The notes beneath the pieces are model-generated. The model was not told the origin of the DNA. It saw only the letters and a list, made by a program, of their open reading frames with translations, and ran no database searches. A stretch of DNA of 64,000 nucleotides from UBA10348 sp002469915 (lineage in GTDB: Bacteria > Bacteroidota > Rhodothermia > Rhodothermales > UBA10348). Where the stretch lies: positions 55,953 to 119,952 of the forward strand of contig JAQWHM010000004.1 of assembly GCA_029249345.1 (NCBI GenBank), given 5' to 3'. Position 1 is the first letter of the stretch; each line of letters begins with the position of its first letter. Made by a program: the position numbers and the translations under genes. Shown one piece after another: positions 17,906 to 26,731 of the stretch.

Positions 17906-19206
17906 CGCTTATGTCTGTGCGGATAACCGAATGCATCCAGAAGCAGTGGATCGAGCTGCCCTTGATCGTATCCTATTGGAAACGTAGCCACCCCGCCCAG
18001 ACCGCGATCCAAGACAAATTGGTATTTGTGACGTAATGAAACGTCGTCCTCATACCACCCTTGCCAAATGCCTGTGGAGTCTTCAAAGGTGTAGTACGGG
18101 CTTCCCGATTCGTCGTCTCTCAAACTGCCATATTCGCGAATACGATCCTCGGCAGAAATTTGGTATTGCGGCAATACAAGCGGATCTACAGATCCAAAAG
18201 TGACGATTAAGCCATCTCCCCTCGTTGGTGATCCAGGATCTGCTGTTTCCACGGGCCATTCATATCCAAAGTAGGGAACGCTCATACTGATCCGATCCGG
18301 CGATACTCCGGCATCTAGGTAGCGATCCAGAACGCGCTGCCAATTATCATCTCCCCAACCTGAGATGGGCGACACAGGCCCGGCACGGGGACCCGTTTGC
18401 CAATGCAAATCATACCCCTGAACAATAAGCTCGTCATATCGGGGGTGAACCTTTTCCAGATCATACAAGCCGCCGTAATCAAAAGCGGGCACAAACATGG
18501 ATAGGTGTGCAGAAGGCCAATCTAATTCAACGGTTTGAGCAAGGGAATCCGTGAAATGCTGAAAAAAGCTTCTAACCGTGTCTGAAGCCACTTCAAAATA
18601 CTCGATGTCTAGGTGAAGCCCTTGGCCCTTGCTCTCTTCTATAAGCTCTAGGGATGACGCAATGAGCCTCTCAATGGACTCCATCGAACTAAACAAGGTT
18701 CGGATTGAATCTGCGTCCAGTAAGGCTAACGACGGAACGACGGGGATGTCCAAACTGTCCGCTCTCGCCAACCAACTAACCCATGCATGAGGCCATCCAT
18801 TTCTTTCGAGAAGAGAACCATCTGAAGCTGATGTTGTCGAGAAAAAAACCATGCGATCATAAACAGATAAATCCATTTCCAGCCACGCACCTTTCATCCA
18901 TGAGGCATAGTAGCCCGTCACTGATTTGGTCCGTACTGGAAGGTTCTCCATTTCCGTGACCTCTTCAACAATTGGGGACGCCTCCGGCACGACAACGGAT
19001 TCTGCCGTTGAGCAACCAGAGAGCACAAAAGCCCCAATACAGATCATTTGGAGTAGATATGTAGTCCGTTTCCCTGGCAATATTCTTGAGTTGGATGGTG
19101 AGGTAGACTTGGTGCGAATAGTACGACGAACTCCCTGTATTCTTTTCGTCCGAAAATCAAATTTTTTAAGCGAACGGTTGTATTTACCCCACCTCTTCTT
19201 CATCAT
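17902..19206 (-). CDS. GH18-type (chitinase-like) lipoprotein
   Basis: A 434-aa predicted lipoprotein with glycoside hydrolase family 18 fold. The lipobox FVLSGC lies near residue 65 because the ORF has a long basic leader; a TTG start just before PGKRTTYLLQM would give a more normal signal peptide, so the start is uncertain. The barrel opens TGYYASWMKG, and the catalytic strand reads GLHLDIEYFEV, retaining the Asp-x-Glu of the DxxDxDxE motif with the general-acid Glu; the first Asp is Gly. Later motifs SVPYFGYEW and GGVATFPIGYD also fit. It may cleave chitin- or peptidoglycan-like glycans at the cell surface; the substrate is inferred. Confidence 0.78.
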   Translation of the reverse strand: MMKKRWGKYNRSLKKFDFRTKRIQGVRRTIRTKSTSPSNSRILPGKRTTYLLQMICIGAFVLSGCSTAESVVVPEASPIVEEVTEMENLPVRTKSVTGYYASWMKGAWLEMDLSVYDRMVFFSTTSASDGSLLERNGWPHAWVSWLARADSLDIPVVPSLALLDADSIRTLFSSMESIERLIASSLELIEESKGQGLHLDIEYFEVASDTVRSFFQHFTDSLAQTVELDWPSAHLSMFVPAFDYGGLYDLEKVHPRYDELIVQGYDLHWQTGPRAGPVSPISGWGDDNWQRVLDRYLDAGVSPDRISMSVPYFGYEWPVETADPGSPTRGDGLIVTFGSVDPLVLPQYQISAEDRIREYGSLRDDESGSPYYTFEDSTGIWQGWYEDDVSLRHKYQFVLDRGLGGVATFPIGYDQGQLDPLLLDAFGYPHRHKR

Positions 19207-19555
19207 TGCTTCACACTTCGGTACTCAATTCGGGTGGTGGACTGCCGATACACTACGTGCAGACTCTGTTTTTTATTGACATGCTGAAGCGCTCTTGGGG
19301 ATCTACTTCCCTTGCCGCGCGCACTCCTTGTCCCAACTGGTTCGGGTATCAACCTATCCTGTTCCAGTCCGGACGCACTTCCTCATGTAGACGTAATGTC
19401 TTCAGGGGTCTTCGGAAACTCGAGGGGCCGGTGATGCGAAAGCATCACCGGCCATCCACGAGCCCCTTCTCTACCGATTGGTCTTTCTGCCGCCAATGTT
19501 GTGTACCTGCTGATCAGGATTCTTATCATGGGCCCGAACCAAACCCGCATAATCA
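19207..19555. other. 349-bp divergent intergenic region with a structured hairpin
   Basis: The region separates the GH18-like gene (minus) from the spmA-like gene (plus) and should contain both promoters. A TTGACA hexamer occurs at 19277-19282, but no convincing matching -10 element is seen. No tRNA, SRP RNA or tmRNA signature was found. The main feature is the hairpin at 19419-19462. A 118-aa ORF through the region has no protein-like features. Confidence 0.6.
19419..19462. repeat. Hairpin with 12-bp perfect stem and GAAA loop
   Basis: ggccggtgatgc (19426-19437) pairs exactly with 19442-19453 across a GAAA tetraloop, and an outer ctcg/cgag pair (19419-19422 with 19459-19462) extends it. GNRA loops are RNA-stabilising, which suggests the plus strand as the functional one. 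No T-run follows, so it is not a canonical terminator. It is about 95 nt upstream of the spmA-like start and could be a 5'-leader element, a small RNA or an rho-dependent 3' end. Confidence 0.6.
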
Positions 19556-20536
19556 ATGCTGAATTATGTCTGGGCCGGTCTGATCATTTTGAGCTTTGTT
19601 TTCGGGATCGCGTACGACGTACGAGACCTCAGCAACGATACCTATCGTAACGGAGCAGACTATCAGATCACCCTCTCCTCTGATGAACCTTTTGACACGG
19701 ACGCACGCCGACAAGCTGTCACTGTGCACGTGGATCCGGTCTATTTCCAATCGTTTTACGGCGTAACTGAACAGCCTGATTCTCTTTTTTCTGGCGTGCT
19801 CATCCAGACTGAAGAAGGATCTCAGCTTCGTTTTGCAAAAGATGCTGCCGTTCCTGAGCCCTGGGCCACTATCCGTTCAGAGACCTCTGACCGGGATAAT
19901 GACATGCGCGGCACCATCGCCAATTTGGGTTTCAGCTCTCCAACCACTGCCAGCGCTTCTTTTCGATTCAAGGATGTCCGCTTCGTAAAGATGCATGCGA
20001 TTGCTCAGGCGGCTATCTCTATGGCCGAAACAGCCGTTTCCCTAGCATTGAGCTTGATTGGCATTATCGCCCTCTGGATGGGCATGCTCAAGATTGCGGA
20101 AGCGAGCGGGTTGATCCATACGGTTGTGCGTTTCACACAACCCATTCTGCGCCCCTTATTTCCCGAAATTCCGAAGGACCATCCCGCATTGGGGATGATC
20201 GTTCTTAATTTGACAGCCAATATGCTCGGGTTGGGAAACGCCGCTACTCCACTAGGCATCAAGGCGATGGAGGAATTGCAAACGCTGAATCCAGATCCAG
20301 ACACGGCCACCAATTCGATGGTCATGTTATTGGCCATGAATACGGCTTCCGTTCAGCTTGTACCGCCCGTTCTGCTTGTCGCCCTGATGGGACTTCAAAT
20401 CAATCAGTTGATATTCGCGATCATTATCGTGACCACTATCTCGCTAGTGGTGGCCGTCATTTCAGCGCGTCTTTTATCTCGAATGAAGCGTTTTCGGGTG
20501 AGCAATCCTGTTTCACAAAACAATACAGGAGGCTGA
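19556..20536 (+). CDS. SpmA-like nucleoside-recognition membrane protein with inserted domain
   Basis: A 326-aa membrane protein of the Gate/nucleoside recognition family related to spore maturation protein A. Residues 1-22 form a first helix (LNYVWAGLIILSFVFG). About 115 mostly polar residues follow (about 25-140), absent from Bacillus SpmA. The SpmA core then runs from AAISMAETAVSLALSLIGIIALWMGMLKIAE through NLTANMLGLGNAATPLGIKAMEEL, a family signature. The function outside sporulation is unknown; transport or envelope roles are guesses. The partner spmB-like gene starts 4 nt after the stop and shares its ribosome binding site region. Confidence 0.85.
   Translation: MLNYVWAGLIILSFVFGIAYDVRDLSNDTYRNGADYQITLSSDEPFDTDARRQAVTVHVDPVYFQSFYGVTEQPDSLFSGVLIQTEEGSQLRFAKDAAVPEPWATIRSETSDRDNDMRGTIANLGFSSPTTASASFRFKDVRFVKMHAIAQAAISMAETAVSLALSLIGIIALWMGMLKIAEASGLIHTVVRFTQPILRPLFPEIPKDHPALGMIVLNLTANMLGLGNAATPLGIKAMEELQTLNPDPDTATNSMVMLLAMNTASVQLVPPVLLVALMGLQINQLIFAIIIVTTISLVVAVISARLLSRMKRFRVSNPVSQNNTGG
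20527..20532 (+). promoter_or_regulatory. Consensus Shine-Dalgarno for the spmB-like gene
   Basis: AGGAGG lies inside the last codons of the spmA-like gene, 8 nt before the ATG at 20541. It is the cleanest ribosome binding site noticed in the window and fixes that start. Confidence 0.8.
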
Positions 20537-20540
20537 GCAA

Positions 20541-21083
20541 ATGGAATCTATTCGGACATTTATTGAGATTGCGTCTGCCTTTGTTCTTCCGGCAATGATT
20601 GTGGGCTTTCCGCTGTATGGACTGCTGAAAAAAGTCCCCGTCTACGAGGAATTCGTCGAAGGCGCTAAAGACGGATTTAAAGTTGCGGTGACAATCATCC
20701 CGTATTTGGTAGCCATTCTATTCGCTATCGGCATGTTCAGGGCTTCTGGAGCCATGGAGTTCATGATTGAAGGGCTTCGCCCCCTTCTAACGTGGTTCGG
20801 CGTCCCACCAGAAGTGCTGCCTATGATGATCATGCGCCCTCTTACCGGCTCGGGTTCGGCTGCTATCGTACTCGACATGATCGCTCAGTTTGGAGAAGAC
20901 TCCATCTTGGTGAAGATGGCAGCGACCATGTTTGGCTCTACTGAAACCACTTTTTACGTCATTGCCGTGTACTTCGGAGCGGTTAATGTTCGAAAAACAC
21001 GCCATGCCGTCCCTGCCGGCCTGATTGCTGACGCCGTTGCAATGATTGCTGCCGTGTTCGTAGTCCGGTGGTTATTCGGATAA
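20541..21083 (+). CDS. SpmB-like nucleoside-recognition membrane protein
   Basis: A 180-aa membrane protein matching spore maturation protein B over its full length. The hallmarks are AFVLPAMIVGFPLYGLLKKVPVYEEFVEGAKDGFKVAVTIIPYLVAILFAIGMFRASG at the N terminus (positions 12-70), RPLTGSGSAAIVLDMI near 110, and GSTETTFYVIAVYFGAVNVRKTRHA at the end. In Bacteroidota the two halves are often fused into one protein; here they are separate but coupled. The organism is not a spore former by any evidence in the window, so the name reflects homology only. Confidence 0.9.
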   Translation: MESIRTFIEIASAFVLPAMIVGFPLYGLLKKVPVYEEFVEGAKDGFKVAVTIIPYLVAILFAIGMFRASGAMEFMIEGLRPLLTWFGVPPEVLPMMIMRPLTGSGSAAIVLDMIAQFGEDSILVKMAATMFGSTETTFYVIAVYFGAVNVRKTRHAVPAGLIADAVAMIAAVFVVRWLFG

Positions 21084-21093
21084 CTTCAATTAT

Positions 21094-22551
21094 ATGAATA
21101 TTTGTTTTTTGACTAGTGAGTGCGTTCCGTTTGCAAAGACAGGTGGTCTGGCCGACGTTTCAGGCGCACTTCCTGTTGCTCTTGAGCAAGAAGGGCATCA
21201 TGTGAAGCTGTTCATGCCCCTCTACGACAGTATTGCCGTGCTGGACCATGGCTTTGTCCATTCATCGGATATCAGTCCGTTATCTATTTCAATGGGACAC
21301 AACACCATATCCGTTCATGTCTGGTATGGTCACCTTCCTGGTTCTGATGTGGAAGTTTATCTGATAGACTTCCCCCATTACTTCCATCGAGGAACGCTTT
21401 ATACCAATGATTCGGATGAAGCCGATCGGTTTATTCTACTTCAACACGCTGCTTTTCATGTGATGCAGCGGTATTCCTTTTCTCCAGATATCATTCATGC
21501 CAACGATTGGCAAGGCGGGTTAATGCCGGCCATGCTGAAATACGCCTATGGATGGGATGACTTGTTCAAAAGTACCCGCACGCTGTTAACGATCCATAAT
21601 TTGGCGTATCAGGGATTAACTGATCCGGGGAAAGCCTTTCTAGCCAGTCTTCCAATGGAAGAAGCCCAAGTTGGAGGAGAATTTGAATACAATGGCGCGC
21701 TCTCTCCGTTGAAAGCTGGGCTTTTAATGGCCGACCGAGTGAATGCCGTCTCCCCAACCTATGCAGCTGAAATTCAAACTTCGGCCTTTGGAGAGGGTCT
21801 TGACCATCTTCTGCGATCCCGCGCGGCTTGTGTAAGTGGTATTCTTAACGGAATTGATACCACAATCTGGGATCCAGCAACCGATCGACACCTTCCTCAT
21901 CCCTTCCATGTGGACGACGTTTCTGGAAAAAGAAAAAATCGAGACGCACTGTGCGCGGAGTTAAACCTTTCTCCATCAGACTCTGCTCCACTGATCGGCA
22001 TCGTATCTCGACTAGCCAGTCAGAAGGGGTTTAATCTGCTCATGCCTATAATGGATGATATCCTAAAGCAGACGGATGCATGTTTCGCCGTTCTTGGAAG
22101 CGGGCAACCCGACATTGAAGCATTTTTTAGGGAGACGTCGGCCCACCATCCAGGTCGGATCGGGCTAAAGATTGGTTTCAACGAAGGCCTGGCTCATCGG
22201 ATTGAAGCTGGATCAGACCTGTTTTTGATGCCCTCTTTGTACGAACCTTGCGGTCTAAATCAAATGTACAGTCTGCGATACGGTACCGTGCCGGTTGTTC
22301 ATCGAACAGGAGGTCTTGCGGATACCGTTATAGATGCTGATGAAAACCCAGCATTAGGAAATGGGTTTTCATTTGGGGACGCCCATCCAAATGCGTTATC
22401 AGACGCCTTCCGAAGGGCTATTCAATGGCATAAATCAAGACCCGATTGGAAGCGCATTCAGGAAAATGGGATGCGGACCGATTTTTCCTGGAAGTCATCC
22501 GCAAAACGCTACATCGAATTATACGAATCTGCTTTGTCAGGCCCCTGCTGA
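21094..22551 (+). CDS. glgA: Glycogen synthase (ADP-glucose type)
   Basis: A 485-aa GT5 glycogen/starch synthase that adds glucose from ADP-glucose to alpha-1,4-glucan. The N terminus ICFLTSECVPFAKTGGLADVSGALP carries the KxGGL nucleotide-sugar site. Further signatures are HANDWQGGLMP, LLTIHNLAYQG, NGIDTTIWDP, GIVSRLASQKG and the C-terminal MPSLYEPCGLNQMYSLRYGTVPVVHRTGGLADTV (positions about 383-416) with the conserved Glu. The length is normal. It starts 10 nt after the spmB-like gene, so may be co-transcribed. Its final 43 nt overlap the convergent DnaQ/GIY-YIG gene. Confidence 0.96.
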   Translation: MNICFLTSECVPFAKTGGLADVSGALPVALEQEGHHVKLFMPLYDSIAVLDHGFVHSSDISPLSISMGHNTISVHVWYGHLPGSDVEVYLIDFPHYFHRGTLYTNDSDEADRFILLQHAAFHVMQRYSFSPDIIHANDWQGGLMPAMLKYAYGWDDLFKSTRTLLTIHNLAYQGLTDPGKAFLASLPMEEAQVGGEFEYNGALSPLKAGLLMADRVNAVSPTYAAEIQTSAFGEGLDHLLRSRAACVSGILNGIDTTIWDPATDRHLPHPFHVDDVSGKRKNRDALCAELNLSPSDSAPLIGIVSRLASQKGFNLLMPIMDDILKQTDACFAVLGSGQPDIEAFFRETSAHHPGRIGLKIGFNEGLAHRIEAGSDLFLMPSLYEPCGLNQMYSLRYGTVPVVHRTGGLADTVIDADENPALGNGFSFGDAHPNALSDAFRRAIQWHKSRPDWKRIQENGMRTDFSWKSSAKRYIELYESALSGPC

Positions 22552-24227
22552 TCAAGCGCCTCAAAGTGTTCAGCCACGCGAATGGCAAAGTGCTCCTCAG
22601 GCTCTTCCTCTCGTTTTTCAAGCGAGGTAACCTTGTCTCTCTTGACGTAGAGCCAGTGATCTAAAATGCGCCGAGCATCAATTTGAATTCGATCCATAAC
22701 CGCAGTAGAGTCCGGGGACGCGCTGTACGCTAACAACACGAATTGCTCCACCTCCAAGGCAGAGTCAACGGCTTCAACACTAGTTATCCGGCCCTGACGT
22801 ACGATGGCAAACGTACCCGACCCGGCACGCCCTGCAGCCAGTAAGTGAACCGTGTCCGGTCCCGAAACGGGAGTAGCGACGGCACCATATTTGGTGACAC
22901 GCTCATCTAGCATCGAAATCCAATCTCGTGTTTCAGCAGCATCTTCAAAGGCAAATTGCTCGGAAGCCTTCAACATTTCAAGCTCCATCATGGCGCAGAC
23001 ATGCGTAATGTCCCCCATTAAAAAATCTCTAACACGCTGTGTCACTTCCCCATAGGCTTCTTCTCCTTGTGAACCATCACAGGGCGCACCACATCGTCCA
23101 ATGTCTGCACGGACACATTTGTGCTTTTTAGCAAACTCGGCAGAAGAGCAATTTCTGATTGGAAAATATCGCTCGACAATCTCTGTAATAGCCCACGCTT
23201 GAGAGCGGTTTCTGAGGGGACCAAAATACTCTGATCCGTCATCTCGTACGAACACCTGAGTAGTCAGTCGCGGAAACGGTTCATTACTATCCAATCTCAA
23301 ATATGGTCGATGTACGTACTTTTTTTGAGCTCGATTAAATGGAGGATCTAACTCCTTAATTTCCCGGCTTTCCTCAATCAGAGCGTGCAGCTCCGTACTG
23401 GTTTCGCGCCAACTCACATTCCTCATCTTAGCGATGAGTTGCCTGAGTCGAGGTGGGTGCGCTTCAATCGCTCTAAAATAGCTGGACACCCTTTGCTTCA
23501 AGTTCTTTGCCTTCCCCACATAAAGAATCCGACCTTTACCATCTACCATGTGGTAGACACCCGGGACTCCTGGCACCTTGGGTAACACGTCAGCTCTAAC
23601 CTTTAGAACATGCTTAGCCGCAGGCTTTACCTTTGAGTAGGTTCGGGATTGTAGTTCCAACAATTCGCCCAACGTGCTCACGGAATGCTCTTCCGAGGCG
23701 ATTTGAGCCAGCCGCTCTAAAACCTCCAATGTAATTTCAACGTCTTTACGCGCCCGATGCTGTCCGGCAGCCGAAATGCGGTAGAACTTGGCAAGATTTC
23801 CCAGACTTTTCGAGCGCAGGCCCGGTAATAATCGACGAGCCAGTCGCAAGGTGCACAGCCCTAGGTTTTGCATTTCAGGTAATCCAACTCGCTCAAATTC
23901 TGCGTTCAAAAATGAGTAGTCAAATCGAATATTGTGCGCTACAAAGACGCCATTACCCAAAAACTCCTGATAGCTTGGCATGACCACTTCAGCTGTCGGC
24001 TGCCCAAAGACCATGGAAGACGTGATACCCGTTATGCGGGTTATGCGCCCTGGAATGGCAATTTGTGGGTCAATTAGTTGGTCGAACCACTTGTTTTCGC
24101 CTTCAGACCTAACTTTGACAGCACCAATTTCAATGACCCGATTCACATGCGCATGAACTCCGGTCGTTTCCGTGTCGGTAACGATCAGAGATTCTTGGGG
24201 AGAAAGTAGATTGGTTAGGGCAGGCAT
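22509..24227 (-). CDS. DnaQ-type exonuclease fused to GIY-YIG (Cho/UvrC-like) nuclease
   Basis: A 572-aa fusion. Residues 1-190 are a DEDDh 3'-5' exonuclease: VTDTETTG (Exo I), VFVAHNIRFDYSFLNAEF (Exo II) and HRARKDVEIT (Exo IIIh). Near residue 215 a GIY-YIG nuclease domain begins (KVPGVPGVYHMVDGKGRILYVGKAKNLKQRV), matching the N-terminal half of UvrC and Cho. A Cys-containing segment (CVRADIGRCGAPCDG) like the UvrC region follows. The family is known in Actinobacteria and Bacteroidota; a DNA repair role is likely, the partner set unknown. Its 3' end overlaps glgA by 43 nt on the opposite strand. Confidence 0.92.
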   Translation of the reverse strand: MPALTNLLSPQESLIVTDTETTGVHAHVNRVIEIGAVKVRSEGENKWFDQLIDPQIAIPGRITRITGITSSMVFGQPTAEVVMPSYQEFLGNGVFVAHNIRFDYSFLNAEFERVGLPEMQNLGLCTLRLARRLLPGLRSKSLGNLAKFYRISAAGQHRARKDVEITLEVLERLAQIASEEHSVSTLGELLELQSRTYSKVKPAAKHVLKVRADVLPKVPGVPGVYHMVDGKGRILYVGKAKNLKQRVSSYFRAIEAHPPRLRQLIAKMRNVSWRETSTELHALIEESREIKELDPPFNRAQKKYVHRPYLRLDSNEPFPRLTTQVFVRDDGSEYFGPLRNRSQAWAITEIVERYFPIRNCSSAEFAKKHKCVRADIGRCGAPCDGSQGEEAYGEVTQRVRDFLMGDITHVCAMMELEMLKASEQFAFEDAAETRDWISMLDERVTKYGAVATPVSGPDTVHLLAAGRAGSGTFAIVRQGRITSVEAVDSALEVEQFVLLAYSASPDSTAVMDRIQIDARRILDHWLYVKRDKVTSLEKREEEPEEHFAIRVAEHFEALDQQGPDKADSYNSM

Positions 24228-24314
24228 AAATCCCAGACTTGGCGTATCACCTTAACTCCGCCTGCGGCAATCGGATTCTGTGCGAGCAAGATTCCTCTTT
24301 GAACCTGCTAGGCC

Positions 24315-25040
24315 TTAGGCTACACGGCGGAACGATACGTGGGCAAACCGCCTAAACGTTAATCGAGCTAGCGTTCCACCTCCCAACCGGTTGTGCAGAC
24401 TTATCGACCCTGAGAGACGTCTGGCCGCTTTTTGCGCCAAGCTTAAACCCAGTCCTAAACCATGATGAGTACGGTTCAACCCGGTAGATCCTTGGACAAA
24501 GGGGGAAAATAATTGCGCCGCCTTCTCGGGAAGTCCGATACCTTCATCGGTTACTTCAATAGTGATTGTGTCTGGCCCTATGCGAGTTTCAATACAAATA
24601 TCACCGGAATCCGAAAACTTGATTGCATTGTCGAGCAGCTGACTTAGGGCACGTTGGATTAGGCCAACATCCGAATACGCTGAACCTGCAGCCAAAGATT
24701 TTACATGGTGAATGCTCATACCCCGGTGCTGGGCATTAGGCCGGGCTTTTGAAACCATCTCCTCAACCACCTTCACTACATCACAGTTAGCCGGATAGCT
24801 GTCATCGGACCCGGTCTCTTCATGCTCCAAGACGTTTGAGATAACACGCTGGAGCTTATCTGCATTCTCTAGGATCGGAGTAATGAGATCAACCTGCTCC
24901 TGAGACAATTCCGATTTTAGGAGCTGTGCAAAACCAGATATAACAGCCAGGGGCGTTCTCAATTCGTGAGAAAGCATGTGTATCCGCTGCTCGTCTAACG
25001 ACGGCTGGAATCCGGTATCTGAAATAGGATGGAGGTTCAT
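24315..25040 (-). CDS. Cytoplasmic histidine kinase without a sensor domain
   Basis: A 241-aa kinase core. A HisKA dimerisation domain with MLSHELRTPLAV (phospho-acceptor His near residue 25) leads into a HATPase_c domain with the N box QLLDNAIKFS, the G1 box VTDEGIGLPE and the G2 box HHGLGLGLSLAQK. There is no membrane segment, PAS, GAF or receiver domain. I take ATG 25040 as the start; a TTG at 25067 would add nine residues. The gene lies 63 nt downstream of the alkaline phosphatase on the same strand, so it may be co-expressed with it. No response regulator adjoins it. Confidence 0.88.
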   Translation of the reverse strand: MNLHPISDTGFQPSLDEQRIHMLSHELRTPLAVISGFAQLLKSELSQEQVDLITPILENADKLQRVISNVLEHEETGSDDSYPANCDVVKVVEEMVSKARPNAQHRGMSIHHVKSLAAGSAYSDVGLIQRALSQLLDNAIKFSDSGDICIETRIGPDTITIEVTDEGIGLPEKAAQLFSPFVQGSTGLNRTHHGLGLGLSLAQKAARRLSGSISLHNRLGGGTLARLTFRRFAHVSFRRVA

Positions 25041-25103
25041 TCTCGAGTAAGCCTGAGTGCGGTCCAACTCGAGTATCGTCTTCCTTTTGAGGTTCTAAAC
25101 CCC

Positions 25104-26492
25104 TTAATTCAATCCCAGAGCACGTTGAAGGGCCAATCCAACTTCTGTGTTGTCCATTACGCCCGTAAAAGCCTCTGAACCCGGTCCAAATGCATACATG
25201 GGGACGTTTATAGCTGTGTGCCCACCTGTAGACCATCCTACTCGTGCAGCGGCGGCCGTTGAGTCTCTGAGCAAGTGATTTAAATGGACTAAGGCGGTAG
25301 ATTCACCTACGACTGATCGATACTGAACTATTTTTCTAACTTCGTTTTGAAATGCTTCAGAACTCAATCCATAATGCTCTTCAATCGATTTAAACATCCA
25401 TGGCAGTACTTCATCGTTACGCGCCATGCTTGCACGAAGCTCTTTGCTAAATCGATTCACGGACCAGTCAATTGCGTTGAGGGTTAATGGATCGTACGCG
25501 TAGCCAGACCCTTTTTTACCATTTGTTTCGGCACCCAACGTTAGACCACCGGTTTCATGATCAGACGTCCCCACCACCAACGTGCCTTCATCTAACCGAG
25601 CAAACTTAACGGCAGCCCGCATCGCTTCATCATAGGCTAGAATGTCGTGCAGGTGAGCAGCAGTATCATTTTCGTGCCCAGCATGGTCAATTCTGCCAGC
25701 TTCAATCATGATAAAGAACGGTTTCTCTGCGTTATCCAATAACTCCAGTGCTTTCGTGGTCATTTCAGCTATGGAGGGCTCTTCTGCCGTATCGCGATCG
25801 ATTTCGTACGCCATGTGGCCTGCTGTAAACAAGCCAATCAATGGCAGGGTGTCTGCAGCCAGCATTTCATTTCGGTTGGAAACCGATGTGTATCCCGCAG
25901 AAACTGCGGCATCCAAGAGGTTTTTACCGTCCGTTCTCCCGCCACCTGCTTCTTTCGGTAGATAATACATGGTTCCGCCGCCCATGATGAGCTCAATTCC
26001 TTTTTCAAGTTGCTGATCTGCAATCTGAGCCTCCATACTACGATCCACGACGTGACTTGAAAACGCTGCGGGTGTGGCGTGCGTGATGCGAGCCGTGGAA
26101 ATAAGGCCGGTGTTATATCCGGCTTTCTCGGCTGCTTCCAAAATCGTTTCTACGGGCTGGCGATCCATATCGACCCCAATTGCTCCGTTATAGGTTTTGA
26201 TTGCGCATGAATAAGCGGTTGCACTTGCCGCTGAATCAGTAATACGGTGATTGCCCGAGTAAGTCATAACAGATCCTCGCTCAAAAGCATCCAAAAACAG
26301 GGTATCCCCGTTTCCTGAAACGCGCTGATAGTCGCGGGCCAATGAAAAACTAGCGGGTCCACAGCCGTCTGCAACGAAGAAAACAACATTTTGAGGCTTT
26401 AAAGCATCACTTCCTTCGGTACCAGCCAGTGGAAGCGAGCTGCAAGACAAGGTCAGGAAAGCAAATAGGATGGGTACAGATCTTTTGATCAT
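25104..26492 (-). CDS. Alkaline phosphatase lipoprotein (PhoA family)
   Basis: A protein of about 462 aa that hydrolyses phosphate monoesters outside the inner membrane. From ATG 26492 the signal peptide reads IKRSVPILFAFLTLSC with a lipobox Cys; an upstream ATG at 26519 adds nine residues. The catalytic serine is in the signature RITDSAASATAYS, and metal ligands are recognisable in FFVADGCGP, RITHATPAAFSSH, IEAGRIDHAGHEND and GTSDHETGG. The length is normal for PF00245. It likely serves phosphate scavenging; no Pho box could be identified. A cytoplasmic histidine kinase gene follows immediately. Confidence 0.94.
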   Translation of the reverse strand: MIKRSVPILFAFLTLSCSSLPLAGTEGSDALKPQNVVFFVADGCGPASFSLARDYQRVSGNGDTLFLDAFERGSVMTYSGNHRITDSAASATAYSCAIKTYNGAIGVDMDRQPVETILEAAEKAGYNTGLISTARITHATPAAFSSHVVDRSMEAQIADQQLEKGIELIMGGGTMYYLPKEAGGGRTDGKNLLDAAVSAGYTSVSNRNEMLAADTLPLIGLFTAGHMAYEIDRDTAEEPSIAEMTTKALELLDNAEKPFFIMIEAGRIDHAGHENDTAAHLHDILAYDEAMRAAVKFARLDEGTLVVGTSDHETGGLTLGAETNGKKGSGYAYDPLTLNAIDWSVNRFSKELRASMARNDEVLPWMFKSIEEHYGLSSEAFQNEVRKIVQYRSVVGESTALVHLNHLLRDSTAAAARVGWSTGGHTAINVPMYAFGPGSEAFTGVMDNTEVGLALQRALGLN

Positions 26493-26731
26493 GATTCTCT
26501 TGAACGGCGGATCAGTCATGAAGGATTTTCAAATTAAGTTGCATGATACAATAGAAACTATCCAAATTCTGCTGATTGAGTGACGGTTAGTAGCAGATGC
26601 CATTCGACAGATTTAGTCAAATATTGGCAGCCCTTTAAACACTCTAACGCGTAACAGAGAGCGGCAATGCGTACACTATGACGCCTATATATTCTCATTG
26701 TGATTCTGAACAATCTAACCACACAAATCCC

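Noticed and set aside
19200..19556. tRNA or other standard RNA gene in the GH18-spmA gap
   Set aside because: No cloverleaf, T-arm GTTCGAATC or SRP/tmRNA/RNase P signature could be recognised.
19206..19562. 118-aa plus-strand ORF through the intergenic region upstream of the spmA-like gene
   Set aside because: It runs through the hairpin, has no hydrophobic or family pattern, and looks like translated non-coding sequence.
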